From contig CAJKBW010000050.1 of NCBI GenBank assembly GCA_905198295.1, positions 1 to 22,450 of the forward strand: a DNA stretch of 22,450 bases, read 5' to 3'. The notes under the pieces were generated by a model that searched no databases, was not told the origin of the DNA, and saw only the letters and a list, made by a program, of their open reading frames with translations. Shown one piece after another: positions 1-7,964 of the stretch (the first letter of the stretch is position 1; each line of letters opens with the position of its first letter). The position numbers and the translations under genes are program-made. The DNA comes from an uncultured Oscillospiraceae bacterium (lineage in GTDB: Bacteria > Bacillota > Clostridia > Oscillospirales > Acutalibacteraceae).

Positions 1-52
1 TTTTATTATCATCAATGTTTATATTCTTTTTGTATATGTAATTATCTCTGAC

Positions 53-595
53 CTATTGCCACAATCCGTGCTTTTTAATCCACTCAATTTTGGATGGTAA
101 CTCCATATACCCTTTCGGTTGGTATTCCCATAAATAACGGTTTTGTTTTTTGTTGTAGCGAATATATTGTTGCTGCCCATTTCCACATTCATATATAATG
201 CAAAAATCACAACTATGTAAAATGCGGGAGTTTGCTCTATCTTTTACTTTGATTGTAAGAACACGGGTGGAGTCTTCGGTATAATCGTATCCAAAAATCG
301 AATACCCATAAGGGTTAGTAACTTTATCGAGACCCTTGTGAAGAATGCTTCGTATTTCTTCGGCAGAATAGTCTTCGTCGGGGTCGTTTACTTCAATATC
401 CACATCGAAGTCAAAACCAACGTTAGAGTTTCGGTCACGAGTTATCATCTTTCGTTTGCTACTGCCCACGAAATGATATTGAAAAGTAAAACTATCTCTA
501 ATTTCATTTTGCCATCTGTGTATAATTTCAAGGAGTTCATCTCTAATCGGTTTCCATTCTTCTTTTGGAACATACTCGAAATCGTGCATAATCAT
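53..595 (-). CDS. Nucleotidyltransferase (Pol-beta/OAS-like), C-terminus cut by an amber codon
   Basis: 180 residues from the ATG at 595, chosen because AGGAG lies 5 nt upstream; an ATG 27 nt further out lacks a site. A Pol-beta nucleotidyltransferase core is visible: Gly-Ser at 44-45, the acidic cluster D62-F-D64-V-D66, and a third acidic residue at D130 in SCDFC. Such enzymes transfer a nucleotide or make (cyclic) oligonucleotides; the substrate cannot be read from the sequence. The frame ends ...KKHGLWQ at TAG (53-55), then stays open to the window edge as VRDNYIYKKN..., which resembles the C-terminus I recall for related clostridial proteins. It may therefore be a pseudogene or a read-through gene. 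The region is much more AT-rich than its neighbours, suggesting transfer. No CBASS effector or other partner is visible, although the left edge limits the view. Confidence 0.75.
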   Translation of the reverse strand: MIMHDFEYVPKEEWKPIRDELLEIIHRWQNEIRDSFTFQYHFVGSSKRKMITRDRNSNVGFDFDVDIEVNDPDEDYSAEEIRSILHKGLDKVTNPYGYSIFGYDYTEDSTRVLTIKVKDRANSRILHSCDFCIIYECGNGQQQYIRYNKKQNRYLWEYQPKGYMELPSKIEWIKKHGLWQ

Positions 596-652
596 AATAT
601 CTCCTTTTATCCCAAGCCGCACAAATAGATTTCACTGAATCTAAATCGTATC

Positions 653-681
653 AGTATATATTTATTACACGTAGATGTCAA
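653..681 (-). promoter_or_regulatory. Sigma-A promoter of the nucleotidyltransferase gene
   Basis: Minus strand: -35 TTGACA (676-681), 17-bp spacer, -10 TATACT (653-658). The start site should lie near 646, giving a ~50-nt leader to the ATG at 595. This is one of the best consensus matches in the window. Confidence 0.75.
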
Positions 682-796
682 TGATTTTTTAACAAATTTT
701 GATATTTTGAAAACAGCGAAGAGAAAGATGATATCCATAAGTATAGTGAGCATCGAATTGTGACACTACAATCCGAAAAGAGGTGAAATATAAATC

Positions 797-830
797 CTTG
801 GGGCACCTTCCTTACGGAGGGTGCCCCAAG
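797..830 (-). terminator. Strong hairpin, probable terminator of the envelope operon
   Basis: Arms 797-811 and 816-830 give a 15-bp stem (one G-U) with a 4-nt loop (CTTGGGGCACC at the base of one arm). It lies 45 bases past the hemolysin III stop, and on the minus strand it is followed by a T-rich stretch (GATTTATATTTC). On the plus strand the T runs (841-845, 850-855) begin 10 nt after the stem, so minus is the likelier direction. It also marks the change from AT-rich to GC-rich DNA. Confidence 0.65.
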
Positions 831-874
831 CGCAGGCTGCTTTTTAATCTTTTTTGGATGGCGGTACATTCACA

Positions 875-1528
875 TTACCGGATGACATAAAAGAGGATGC
901 AGAAGTAATGCAGCAGCGCACCGACGAAAACGAATACGTGCCAGACCGTGTGAAAATAGCGGATGCTTTTCTTGCGGTAAAACAGGATGCCGGCCGTATA
1001 CGCAACGCCGCCGAGCACCAGAAGCAGGATACCCGGCCATGCCATTTTCTGCACCAGGGGCACCACGGCGATAACCACGCACCAGCCGCTGGCGATATAG
1101 CAGACCATGGAGATTTTTTTGAACCGCTCGACACTGATAATGTTCAGCACAATGCCGAATACCGCGCAGCCCCAGACGATCCCGAAAATGGTCCAGCCCA
1201 CCCAGCCGCGCAGCGTGACCAGAGTGAAGGGGGTATAGGTCCCGGCGATCAGCAGAAAGATGGAGGTGTGGTCAAATACGCGCATCACCTTTTTGGCGGT
1301 GCGGTTGGTCAGCGCATGATACAGACAGGACATCAGGAACAGCACCAGCATGCTGGCGCCGTATATGGCGGAACTGACCACTTTCCACACGTCGCCGACC
1401 GCACTGACGACCAGAATTACGGTCCCGGCGATCGCAAGCGCCGCTCCGACGCCGTGGGTAATGGCATTGGCGATTTCTTCGCCGCCGGTATAAAAGGCTC
1501 CTGGCTTTTTGGTGTTGAGGAATGACAT
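875..1528 (-). CDS. Hemolysin III / PAQR-family membrane protein
   Basis: 217 residues, the usual length for the bacterial HlyIII (YqfA-like) branch of the PAQR superfamily, predicted with about seven membrane helices. Family landmarks are EEIANAITHGVG near residues 17-28 (H25), the FDHTSIFLLIAGTYTPF block after the second helix, and HTVWHVFVF near the C-terminus, which supplies the histidines that bind zinc in PAQR proteins. Its biochemical role in bacteria is unsettled; the hemolysin name is historical. The ATG at 1528 follows GGAAAGGA. It lies 30 nt after the YfhO stop on the same strand, so it is probably the last gene of that operon before the hairpin at 797-830. Confidence 0.93.
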   Translation of the reverse strand: MSFLNTKKPGAFYTGGEEIANAITHGVGAALAIAGTVILVVSAVGDVWKVVSSAIYGASMLVLFLMSCLYHALTNRTAKKVMRVFDHTSIFLLIAGTYTPFTLVTLRGWVGWTIFGIVWGCAVFGIVLNIISVERFKKISMVCYIASGWCVVIAVVPLVQKMAWPGILLLVLGGVAYTAGILFYRKKSIRYFHTVWHVFVFVGALLHYFCILFYVIR

Positions 1529-1558
1529 GATTTTTTCCTTTCCGGGCGGTTTATACCG

Positions 1559-4141
1559 TCACATTACGGGGGGATCGTCTGTGCTGTCGGCGGGCGTATC
1601 CGTTTCCTCTGCCGATGGACCATCGGGCGGCAGATTATCCTGTGACTGCATGCCGGCTTCCGGTTCTCCGGCCGGCCAGAGCGGAACGGCGCAGGGGGCA
1701 TCCTCCGTTTTCGCAACGGCAATCCTGGCGGCACGCCGCCGGTCATACAGACGGAACAGCACAAGATACAGCACAAACAGCAGCGCAGCGCCGCAGGTGA
1801 TCAGCAGGCCAGGAATCAGCCCCGGTGTCATGTAGTCGAACCGGATGGTTACCGCTTCACCGGCCGGGCAGCGCACCGCCATAAAACCGACATTGGTTTT
1901 GATCACCTCGGCAGGTTCGCCGTTTACCGAGGCGCTCCAGCCGTCCTCATACGGCACGCTGAAAAACACCAGATTTTCCTCCGGCAGCGTGATGGTGGCG
2001 GTAAAGCCCCGGTTATCGTAGAGGAAAGAGGAGGCCGCTCCTGCGCGCCGGGCCAGACAGTCGGTAAGATACGCCGACTGGGTATACACCGGATCGCCCT
2101 CGGCCGTCAGCGACTTGAGCAGGCCGGCATAAGTTTCAGCGTCCTCATCCTCCAGCACGATCGCCTTGAGCAGCGCCAGCTCGCGCTGGGTGGTGCTCAG
2201 CGCTTCGTATTCGGTACGGGTCAGATAGTAATCATAGGTAAAGCCCATCGGGATATAATACTCGTTTTCATAGATCCGGAAGTGGTTCTGCGTATCGTAG
2301 TATTTCCAGCCGGGCATTTTGGTTTTTCCGTTGGTTTCAAAAAATGCCGTTTCGGATTTTCCGGGCGCACCGCCGTCCTCGTTGTCATAATCAAACAGCC
2401 AGCGCACCGAAGTGAGTCCCCGCAGGGCATAATGGGTAGTGTCCGGACGGGAGCCCACGCTGCGGGATACGCCGATGGTGGGATAGAATTCCATCACCGA
2501 ACCGGGCACAATGCTGTGGAAAGCGTTAATGGTCGGCATGTTCCAGAACATGCCCTGGTTGTCCATGCCCTCGTTCATATCCACACGGACGACCTGATCG
2601 CTGTCCGGCAGATCGAATTTATCGGCCCCCTCGATGCAGCGGTCGATCACATAGTCGGAGGAAAAATTGGAGTTTACCTTGCCAAGGCCGATCAGATACC
2701 AGCTGTACAGCAGCGACACGCATACAGTGGCGATAATCGACCAGCGGGCAAACTGCCGGCGTTCGTGCTTGAACAGCAGCACCAGCAGCAGACCGATGAG
2801 CAGCGAAATCAGTGCGATGGCGACAAACAGCCAGAAGCGTTCAGGCAGCTTCATCAGGCCGAAGGACAGCTTGCCGGTTTCCTCATCCGGCGTCCAGCTC
2901 TTAGGCATAAAGCCGATAACCAGTGTGAAAAACAGCGTAATGCCAAAGGTCCAGCCAAACGCGCGCGTCCAGTTGACCGGCTTTTTGTCCGCTTCCTCGA
3001 AGCAGAGCACCGTCGCGATGACCAGCATGAGCACCATCATGTAGTACCAGCGGGCGTAGTACACCCAGTTGAACAGCTGAAACATGGCGTTGAAGCCGGG
3101 AATCACCGCGCAGAAAAAGCAGATGATCAGCATGCGGTGCAGCCAGTCGGAATGTTTGCGGGACTGGAAATAGGCGATCGCGCCGGAGCAGCCGAAGACC
3201 GGCAGCCAGGCGGACATCGACGCCCACTTGTTGTCCGAATCGGGGAAGAAATTTTCACGTGCTGGGATATCCTGCGGAAAGAAGAAGGCGTGCAGGATGT
3301 CCCAAAGCCTCTGAGGCTTCGAGTACAGCAGGAAATCCCATCCGGCGATCAGGCTTTCGGTGCGGGGATTCTGTACGACGGCAAAGTAGGAGGGCAGCAG
3401 GAATACGGCCGCACCTGCGGTGCCGACAACCGCTTCAAAACCGAGCCAGAGAAATTTGGATACGGTGCACTCCCATTCTCCCGAGGCCATGCGGACAAAC
3501 CAGTAGATGAGAATAAAAAACACCTGGCCGATGAAGAAATAGTAGTTGCTCAGCGCGCTGAAAAAGACCATCAGCGCGAAAAAGCCGCGGCGGTTGTCTT
3601 TCATATACAGCTCGAGGCCGAGCAGCATCAGCGGAAAATAAATGATTGCCTCGTGGAAGTGATTGAAAAAAACGTTATAGATGGAAAAGCCGGAGAAGGC
3701 GTACAGGATTCCGCCGAGCATGGCGAGATTCGGCCGCACAAACCGCCGCAGCAGCGCATAGGCAGCGGTGCCGGCACAGGCGAATTTCAGCATCAGCAGA
3801 GGTCCCATCAGATACGGCACCGCAGCACTCGGAAACGGAAGGGTCAGCCAGAAAAACGGGCTGCCCAGCAGGTAAAAGGAATAGGAACCGATAAAGTTGG
3901 CGCCCAGATCGGTGGTCCAGTTCCAGAAAACGTTGCCTTCCCGCACACAGTCGTGGGCAAGCCGGTAAAAGGCGATCTGCTGGACATTGAAATCCCCATA
4001 ATAGATAAAATAGCCGCGGTCGAAGATGATGAACGGCAAAAACAGCAGAATACCCATCCCCAGCGTGACCAGAAAGGTCATCAAAAGGCGGCTCTGTGGT
4101 TTTTGCAGTGTGTTCTGCGGCAGTGTCTGTGCGGCGGTCAT
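1559..4141 (-). CDS. yfhO: YfhO-family polytopic membrane protein (GT-C-like)
   Basis: 860 residues from the ATG at 4141, which follows AAAGGAGG and overlaps the preceding stop as ATGA, indicating translational coupling. The first ~500 residues are about a dozen hydrophobic helices, with the family motif YYGDFNVQQI (D50) in the first outside loop. A large extracytoplasmic domain follows, then a final helix and a ~50-residue acidic/proline-rich cytoplasmic tail. In Bacillus subtilis YfhO works with CsbB in adding GlcNAc to lipoteichoic acid, so a role in sugar transfer from a polyprenyl carrier to a surface polymer is inferred. The partner GT-C gene lies immediately upstream, and a family-2 transferase sits on the other side of the divergent promoter region. 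The tail (rich in P, D, E, T) is longer than I would expect. Confidence 0.9.
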   Translation of the reverse strand: MTAAQTLPQNTLQKPQSRLLMTFLVTLGMGILLFLPFIIFDRGYFIYYGDFNVQQIAFYRLAHDCVREGNVFWNWTTDLGANFIGSYSFYLLGSPFFWLTLPFPSAAVPYLMGPLLMLKFACAGTAAYALLRRFVRPNLAMLGGILYAFSGFSIYNVFFNHFHEAIIYFPLMLLGLELYMKDNRRGFFALMVFFSALSNYYFFIGQVFFILIYWFVRMASGEWECTVSKFLWLGFEAVVGTAGAAVFLLPSYFAVVQNPRTESLIAGWDFLLYSKPQRLWDILHAFFFPQDIPARENFFPDSDNKWASMSAWLPVFGCSGAIAYFQSRKHSDWLHRMLIICFFCAVIPGFNAMFQLFNWVYYARWYYMMVLMLVIATVLCFEEADKKPVNWTRAFGWTFGITLFFTLVIGFMPKSWTPDEETGKLSFGLMKLPERFWLFVAIALISLLIGLLLVLLFKHERRQFARWSIIATVCVSLLYSWYLIGLGKVNSNFSSDYVIDRCIEGADKFDLPDSDQVVRVDMNEGMDNQGMFWNMPTINAFHSIVPGSVMEFYPTIGVSRSVGSRPDTTHYALRGLTSVRWLFDYDNEDGGAPGKSETAFFETNGKTKMPGWKYYDTQNHFRIYENEYYIPMGFTYDYYLTRTEYEALSTTQRELALLKAIVLEDEDAETYAGLLKSLTAEGDPVYTQSAYLTDCLARRAGAASSFLYDNRGFTATITLPEENLVFFSVPYEDGWSASVNGEPAEVIKTNVGFMAVRCPAGEAVTIRFDYMTPGLIPGLLITCGAALLFVLYLVLFRLYDRRRAARIAVAKTEDAPCAVPLWPAGEPEAGMQSQDNLPPDGPSAEETDTPADSTDDPPVM

Positions 4142-5478
4142 GCGGTTACCTCCTTTGCAGGTGGGACGGCTTCGTCCGACGGAGCGTCTTTCCGAAAAGC
4201 GTATAGCCATACCTCTGCCGCGCCCCAGACAAAGAGCAGCAGATTGACAGCCGAAAAGATCACCTGCGTCGGCTCAAATATGGCGTTCCACGGCGCGGCC
4301 GGATCGTTGATCGTGTTGTTGCGGATGAGCAGCATGAACTGGTTGACGAAGGTGGTCAGCGACAGGGCAATGAACAGCCACATATGCCGCAGGCGCCGGC
4401 TCCACACAAACAGCAGCAAGGCGAACGGCAGAACCACGATCTGATACCGCTCATGCTGGCGGGTGGTAAGCATGAAGATGCACTGCATGAACAGAAAGCA
4501 GCCGGCCCACAGGCTGCCGACCGCCCGGCCACGCAGCATAATGACGGCAAGCAGGGCCAGCGTGCCGAGAATAAACAGAAAGCTGAGCATATTCAGAGTG
4601 AAGCCGCCGATCATCATACCGGTTTCGGGATCCGGGTGTCCGAAAAAGAGTGAACGGTTGTCGGGTACCCAATTGAGGTTGAACAGTCCGTACAGATTAT
4701 AGGTGTTCAGTGCGGCGTATGGGTATTTGCCCAGGCCGCCGAAATACACCTCGAACGGCAACGCAAGGCTCATCGCGCCGCGGACGGACCAGCTGCTGAA
4801 AATGAACGGCAGAAACGCGCCGTAGCCGGTCGCCATCGCAGCACCCACCCCGAGGACGGTTTTCTCCCATTTGTACCGCCGCAGCAGATACAAAAACAGC
4901 ACCGGCGTGAAGTACAGCGTCTGCATTTTGGCCAGGCCCGCCACGGCAAACAAAACTGAGCCGAGAATCGGGCGGCCGCTTTCCACCGTATGGAACGACA
5001 ACAGCAGAAAAAACAGCATCATGCCATCGGTCTGTCCCCAGCAGGCGGCATTGAAGACCGCTGAAGGGTTGAGCGCCCAGAAGCAGGCGGCGAGCAGCGC
5101 AAAGGTTTCTCCGCGTCTGCGGCAGCACAGATACAGCATCATGGCGGCGAGAATGTCGAACAGAATGGGGAAGAACTTCATCACCAGCATTTCAAACATC
5201 TCGTAGCGCTCGAGCGGGATAAATCGATAGAGCCAGCCGACAAGATACAAAACCACGAGATACACTGGCGGGTAATCCAGCGCGTACTGCCCGTCGGTCA
5301 GCCGGACATAGCAGTTGAAAAAGCCGTCCGGCAGAGAACGCGCCCAGGTTAAATACCAGCGGATATCGAAATAGTTGGTGTACAGCATGCCGATGCACAG
5401 GCGCACAACAAAAGCGAAAAGCAAGGCTCCGACGAGAAAATGAACGGCCCGCCGGCGGGATGCGGTTAATGCGGACAT
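4138..5478 (-). CDS. GT-C-fold integral membrane glycosyltransferase (GT39/GT87-like)
   Basis: 446 residues from the ATG at 5478, preceded by AAGGAGG; an upstream in-frame start at 5532 overlaps the promoter and is rejected. About ten hydrophobic helices are visible. The first outside loop carries NYFDIRWYL (D38) and, later, LDYPPVYL (D68), the acidic loop-1 signature of GT-C transferases that use polyprenyl-phosphate sugars. The exact family (mannosyltransferase, DUF2029 or PMT-like) and the sugar cannot be decided by eye. The stop codon overlaps the start of yfhO by 4 nt, so the two membrane proteins are probably made together, perhaps for one envelope polymer or glycolipid. Confidence 0.85.
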   Translation of the reverse strand: MSALTASRRRAVHFLVGALLFAFVVRLCIGMLYTNYFDIRWYLTWARSLPDGFFNCYVRLTDGQYALDYPPVYLVVLYLVGWLYRFIPLERYEMFEMLVMKFFPILFDILAAMMLYLCCRRRGETFALLAACFWALNPSAVFNAACWGQTDGMMLFFLLLSFHTVESGRPILGSVLFAVAGLAKMQTLYFTPVLFLYLLRRYKWEKTVLGVGAAMATGYGAFLPFIFSSWSVRGAMSLALPFEVYFGGLGKYPYAALNTYNLYGLFNLNWVPDNRSLFFGHPDPETGMMIGGFTLNMLSFLFILGTLALLAVIMLRGRAVGSLWAGCFLFMQCIFMLTTRQHERYQIVVLPFALLLFVWSRRLRHMWLFIALSLTTFVNQFMLLIRNNTINDPAAPWNAIFEPTQVIFSAVNLLLFVWGAAEVWLYAFRKDAPSDEAVPPAKEVTA

Positions 5479-5522
5479 AGGCCCCTCCTTCGCTGCATAA
5501 GCGTTCGCTTCAATCTTGTCCC

Positions 5523-5531
5523 AGTATAGCA
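5523..5531 (-). promoter_or_regulatory. Extended -10 promoter of the GT-C/YfhO/HlyIII operon
   Basis: Minus strand TGCTATACT: -10 TATACT (5523-5528) with the TG extension (5529-5531). The -35 region is only T-rich. The expected start site near 5516 leaves a leader of about 38 nt to the ATG at 5478. Confidence 0.55.
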
Positions 5532-5590
5532 AAATGTGCGGGAAAAGAAAAGCGAAACTTGCCTGCTGCGGGAAATTTGCCCGATAAGCA

Positions 5591-5619
5591 TGGACAAACC
5601 GCGGAAATCAAGATAAAAT
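5591..5619 (+). promoter_or_regulatory. Sigma-A promoter of yfbR
   Basis: -35 TGGACA (5591-5596), 17-bp spacer, -10 TAAAAT (5614-5619). It lies back to back with the minus-strand promoter at 5523-5531, so the envelope operon and yfbR diverge from about 100 bp of shared DNA. Confidence 0.65.
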
Positions 5620-5685
5620 AAAAGAAGAATACGTTCTGCGCCGACACAGCAGCTGCCGGCGCCGGGAAATGAGGATTTGTCCAGT

Positions 5686-6261
5686 ATGAGCCGAAATTTT
5701 TACGCTGTTTTGTCCCGGATGAAATACATCGACCGCTGGGCGCTCATGCGCAACACACGGGAGGAAAATCTCTGTGAACACAGTTATGAGACGGCGGTGC
5801 TGGCTCATGCGCTGGCAACGCTCACCAATCGGCGCTTCGGCGGCCGGGTGGATGTGGGACGCTGCGTGCTTCTTGCGCTGTATCACGATGCGTCGGAAAT
5901 CCTGACCGGCGATATGCCTACACCGGTGAAATACTATAATCCGGCCATACGCGATGCCTACAAACAGGTGGAGGCGGTGGCCGCAGACAAGCTGCTGTCG
6001 ATGCTGCCGGAGGATCTGCAGGACGAGTACCGTCCGCTGTTCGGCGAGACGGCGGACATGGAGCATCGGCTGGTCAAGGCGGCTGACAAGCTGTCCGCCC
6101 TGATTAAATGCGTGGAAGAGGAACGGATGGGCAACCGGGAATTTGCCAAGGCACGGCAGGCGACCTTTGACGCGGTGCGCGCGCTCGGCCTGCCGGCGGC
6201 GGATTGTTTTCTCGATGAGTTCCTGCCGGCTTACGAACTGACGCTTGACGAACAGGAGTAA
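5686..6261 (+). CDS. yfbR: YfbR-type 5'-deoxynucleotidase (HD domain)
   Basis: 191 residues. The enzyme family removes phosphate from deoxyribonucleoside 5'-monophosphates in the cytoplasm, helping to balance dNTP precursor pools. The HD metal site is complete: H32 in CEHSYE, H67-D68 in YHDASE and the last aspartate in KAADKLSAL. R17-W18 and E71, the surrounding active-site residues of E. coli YfbR, are also present, and the run LTGDMPTPVKYYN is nearly identical to that enzyme. The ATG at 5686 is chosen with GAGGA 10 nt upstream; a TTG three codons earlier is the alternative. It reads divergently from the envelope operon and stands before the glycosyltransferase gene without overlapping it. 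Confidence 0.93.
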   Translation: MSRNFYAVLSRMKYIDRWALMRNTREENLCEHSYETAVLAHALATLTNRRFGGRVDVGRCVLLALYHDASEILTGDMPTPVKYYNPAIRDAYKQVEAVAADKLLSMLPEDLQDEYRPLFGETADMEHRLVKAADKLSALIKCVEEERMGNREFAKARQATFDAVRALGLPAADCFLDEFLPAYELTLDEQE

Positions 6262-6267
6262 AAAACG

Positions 6268-6294
6268 GATGCCCTGCGGCGGCGTCTTAATAAA
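6268..6294 (+). terminator. Weak terminator after yfbR
   Basis: GATGCC (6268-6273) pairs with GGCGTC (6281-6286) as a short stem, followed by TTAATAAATTG. The stem is short and the tail is mixed A/T, so this is tentative. Confidence 0.35.
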
Positions 6295-6361
6295 TTGTTA
6301 ATAAACGTTAAGAATTTCTACCGCGTTTCTGAGCAGCTTTGTCCATGCGGATTGGTATACT
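6287..6361 (+). promoter_or_regulatory. Promoter of the family-2 glycosyltransferase, with phased TTAA repeats upstream
   Basis: An extended -10, TGGTATACT (-10 hexamer 6356-6361), stands without a good -35. Upstream, TTAATA (6287), TTAATA (6298) and TTAAGA (6308) recur at 11- and 10-bp steps, so they face the same side of the helix. This fits direct-repeat sites of OmpR/PhoP-type response regulators (inference). Confidence 0.45.
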
Positions 6362-6400
6362 GAACTCATGATCAACATCTGAGTGTTAGGAGTGGCAGTC

Positions 6401-7648
6401 ATGGAGTGGCTGAGTGCGGCTATGGATATTCTGACAATTGTACTGGCAGCGGTGATTCTGCCGGTGATGGCATGGCAGGGCATCGTAACGCTTTTCGGCC
6501 TTCTGCCGCGGCGTCGGCGCCGGCCGCTCGAAGATCGGCAGTACCGGTTTGCGGTGGTGATCTGCGCGCGCAATGAAGAAGCGGTGATCGGCCACCTGAT
6601 CGAGTCCCTGAAGGCACAGCGATACCCGAAGGAGAGCTACCGGGTATTTGTCATCGCGGACAACTGCACCGACAATACCGCTGGAGCGGCGGAAAAGGGC
6701 GGTGCCACAGTGTTTGAGCGGTTCAATCCCGAAAAGCGCGGCAAAGGTTATGCGATGCGCTGGGGGCTGCAGAAAATTCAGGAGCTGTATTCGGACGCAT
6801 TCGATGCCGTGTGCGTGTTTGACGCCGACAATCTGGCGGAGGAAAACTTCCTCGCTGAAATGAATAAAGCGCTGTGCTCCGGCGCTGAGGTGGCTACCGG
6901 CTATCTCGAGCCAAAAAACCCGCAGGATTCCTGGACGAGCGGCTGCTATGCGCTGTACTGGCTGATGATGATGCGGTTTTACCACGAGGCACGCAACAAC
7001 TGCGGCCTGTCGAGCACCATTACCGGTACCGGCTTCGCCTTCAAGCTGTCCGCACTGGGGGAAGACGGGTGGAATACAGCCACCATTACCGAAGACTGCG
7101 AATTTACGATCCAGCAGGTATGCGCCGGCCACCATATCGCGGCGGTGCGTGAGGCGGTGTTCTACGATGAACAGCCGGTGACCCAGGCGGTATCCATGCG
7201 GCAGCGGTTCCGCTGGCTGGTAGGCACGATTCAATGCGGGAAGCAGTGCCTGCCGGCGGTGTGGCGCAGCGTGCGCAGGGGCAACTGGCGTGCACTGGAT
7301 ATGGCTGTGCATGTGCTCAGCGTGCCGGCTATGGCGCTGATGGTGCCGATGACGCTGGCCAGCCTTCTGGCGATGGCGCTCAACCCGGTGACCATGCCGT
7401 TTGCCCTGCCGTATATGATCGTCTCCGGCGTGCTCAACTGGCTGGCGATTTCCGGCGCGGGGCTGCTGGTGACCCTGCTCGAAAAGCGGCCGGTGCGTCC
7501 GCTCCTGCCGGCGGTACTGCTGCTGCCGCTGTTCATGATTCCGATGTCCTATATTTCGCTTGCGGCTCTGCTGCATCCGAAGGCGGAGTGGAAGCCGATT
7601 GCCCATTCCCGCAGCAAGAGTGTGACCGATATGGCCGGTTTGCGCTGA
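6401..7648 (+). CDS. Membrane-bound family-2 glycosyltransferase (processive-type motifs)
   Basis: 415 residues from the ATG at 6401 (AGGAG 8 nt upstream; a GTG six codons earlier has no site). An N-terminal helix (~5-35) is followed by a cytoplasmic GT-A domain with VVICARNEE (52-60), D86/D91 in IADNCTD, the metal-binding DAD at 141-143, TED at 230-232 and QRFRW at 268-272. This D, DxD, TED, QxxRW set is typical of processive GT2 enzymes such as BcsA- and IcaA-like proteins. Three or four helices follow (~305-390). It probably makes or extends a surface polysaccharide from a nucleotide sugar. Product and substrate are unknown, and no export or biosynthesis partner is adjacent apart from the divergent GT-C/YfhO pair. 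Confidence 0.9.
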   Translation: MEWLSAAMDILTIVLAAVILPVMAWQGIVTLFGLLPRRRRRPLEDRQYRFAVVICARNEEAVIGHLIESLKAQRYPKESYRVFVIADNCTDNTAGAAEKGGATVFERFNPEKRGKGYAMRWGLQKIQELYSDAFDAVCVFDADNLAEENFLAEMNKALCSGAEVATGYLEPKNPQDSWTSGCYALYWLMMMRFYHEARNNCGLSSTITGTGFAFKLSALGEDGWNTATITEDCEFTIQQVCAGHHIAAVREAVFYDEQPVTQAVSMRQRFRWLVGTIQCGKQCLPAVWRSVRRGNWRALDMAVHVLSVPAMALMVPMTLASLLAMALNPVTMPFALPYMIVSGVLNWLAISGAGLLVTLLEKRPVRPLLPAVLLLPLFMIPMSYISLAALLHPKAEWKPIAHSRSKSVTDMAGLR

Positions 7649-7662
7649 GGTTTTACCATAAC

Positions 7663-7706
7663 AAGTCCCCGGTGACGATAAGTCGCCGGGGGCTTGCTTA
7701 TTTTGT
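7663..7706 (+). terminator. Terminator of the glycosyltransferase gene
   Basis: A 14-bp stem (7663-7676 with 7682-7695, two G-U pairs) closes a GATAA loop and is followed by GCTTATTTTG. It lies 15 nt past the stop codon. Confidence 0.85.
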
Positions 7707-7749
7707 CCCGGAAAGTATCCTGAGGGATAAGCCGTGCGGAAAGCTTGTT

Positions 7750-7778
7750 CTGTCAAAAATTCCGAACCGGCATACAAT
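7750..7778 (+). promoter_or_regulatory. Sigma-A promoter of mazF
   Basis: -35 CTGTCA (7750-7755), 17-bp spacer, -10 TACAAT (7773-7778). Transcription would begin near 7785, giving an unusually long ~180-nt leader before the mazF ATG. The 316 bases between the glycosyltransferase stop and mazF hold this promoter, the terminator at 7663-7706 and a 49-codon frame overlapping the mazF start, and nothing else I can support. Confidence 0.55.
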
Positions 7779-7964
7779 GGAATGACGGGGAAACGGCGCA
7801 GGGAGGAAAAAGGTTTGCGCCGCTGTATAAACGTTTTCCGGGCAGGCAAAAATAAGGATGTTCCCTTTGGCCGCTGCCGAGGGGATGAACACGGTACAGC
7901 CGGTTGTCCTGAGCGGCCAAAACCCCGTTGGTTGGATGAAAAAAGCGGCAGGAGTGAAGACGGT

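Noticed and set aside
1..595. A complete CBASS anti-phage operon
   Set aside because: Only the nucleotidyltransferase-like gene is present in the window; no effector, Cap2/Cap3 or HORMA-type gene is visible, and the protein is short for a CD-NTase.
678..869. A 63-codon minus-strand frame over the hairpin at 797-830
   Set aside because: It translates through the terminator stem and has no ribosome site or recognisable sequence.
2282..4444. A 720-codon open frame on the plus strand
   Set aside because: It lies opposite yfhO and the end of the GT-C gene, is rich in His, Gln, Arg and Glu with no domain, and has no ribosome site. It is the usual antisense shadow of a GC-rich membrane protein gene.
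7734..7964. N-terminal extension of MazF from upstream in-frame starts (GTG 7734, TTG 7815 with GGGAGG)
   Set aside because: The extra residues have no similarity to MazF, while the ATG at 7965 has AGGAG and aligns with the start of Bacillus MazF.
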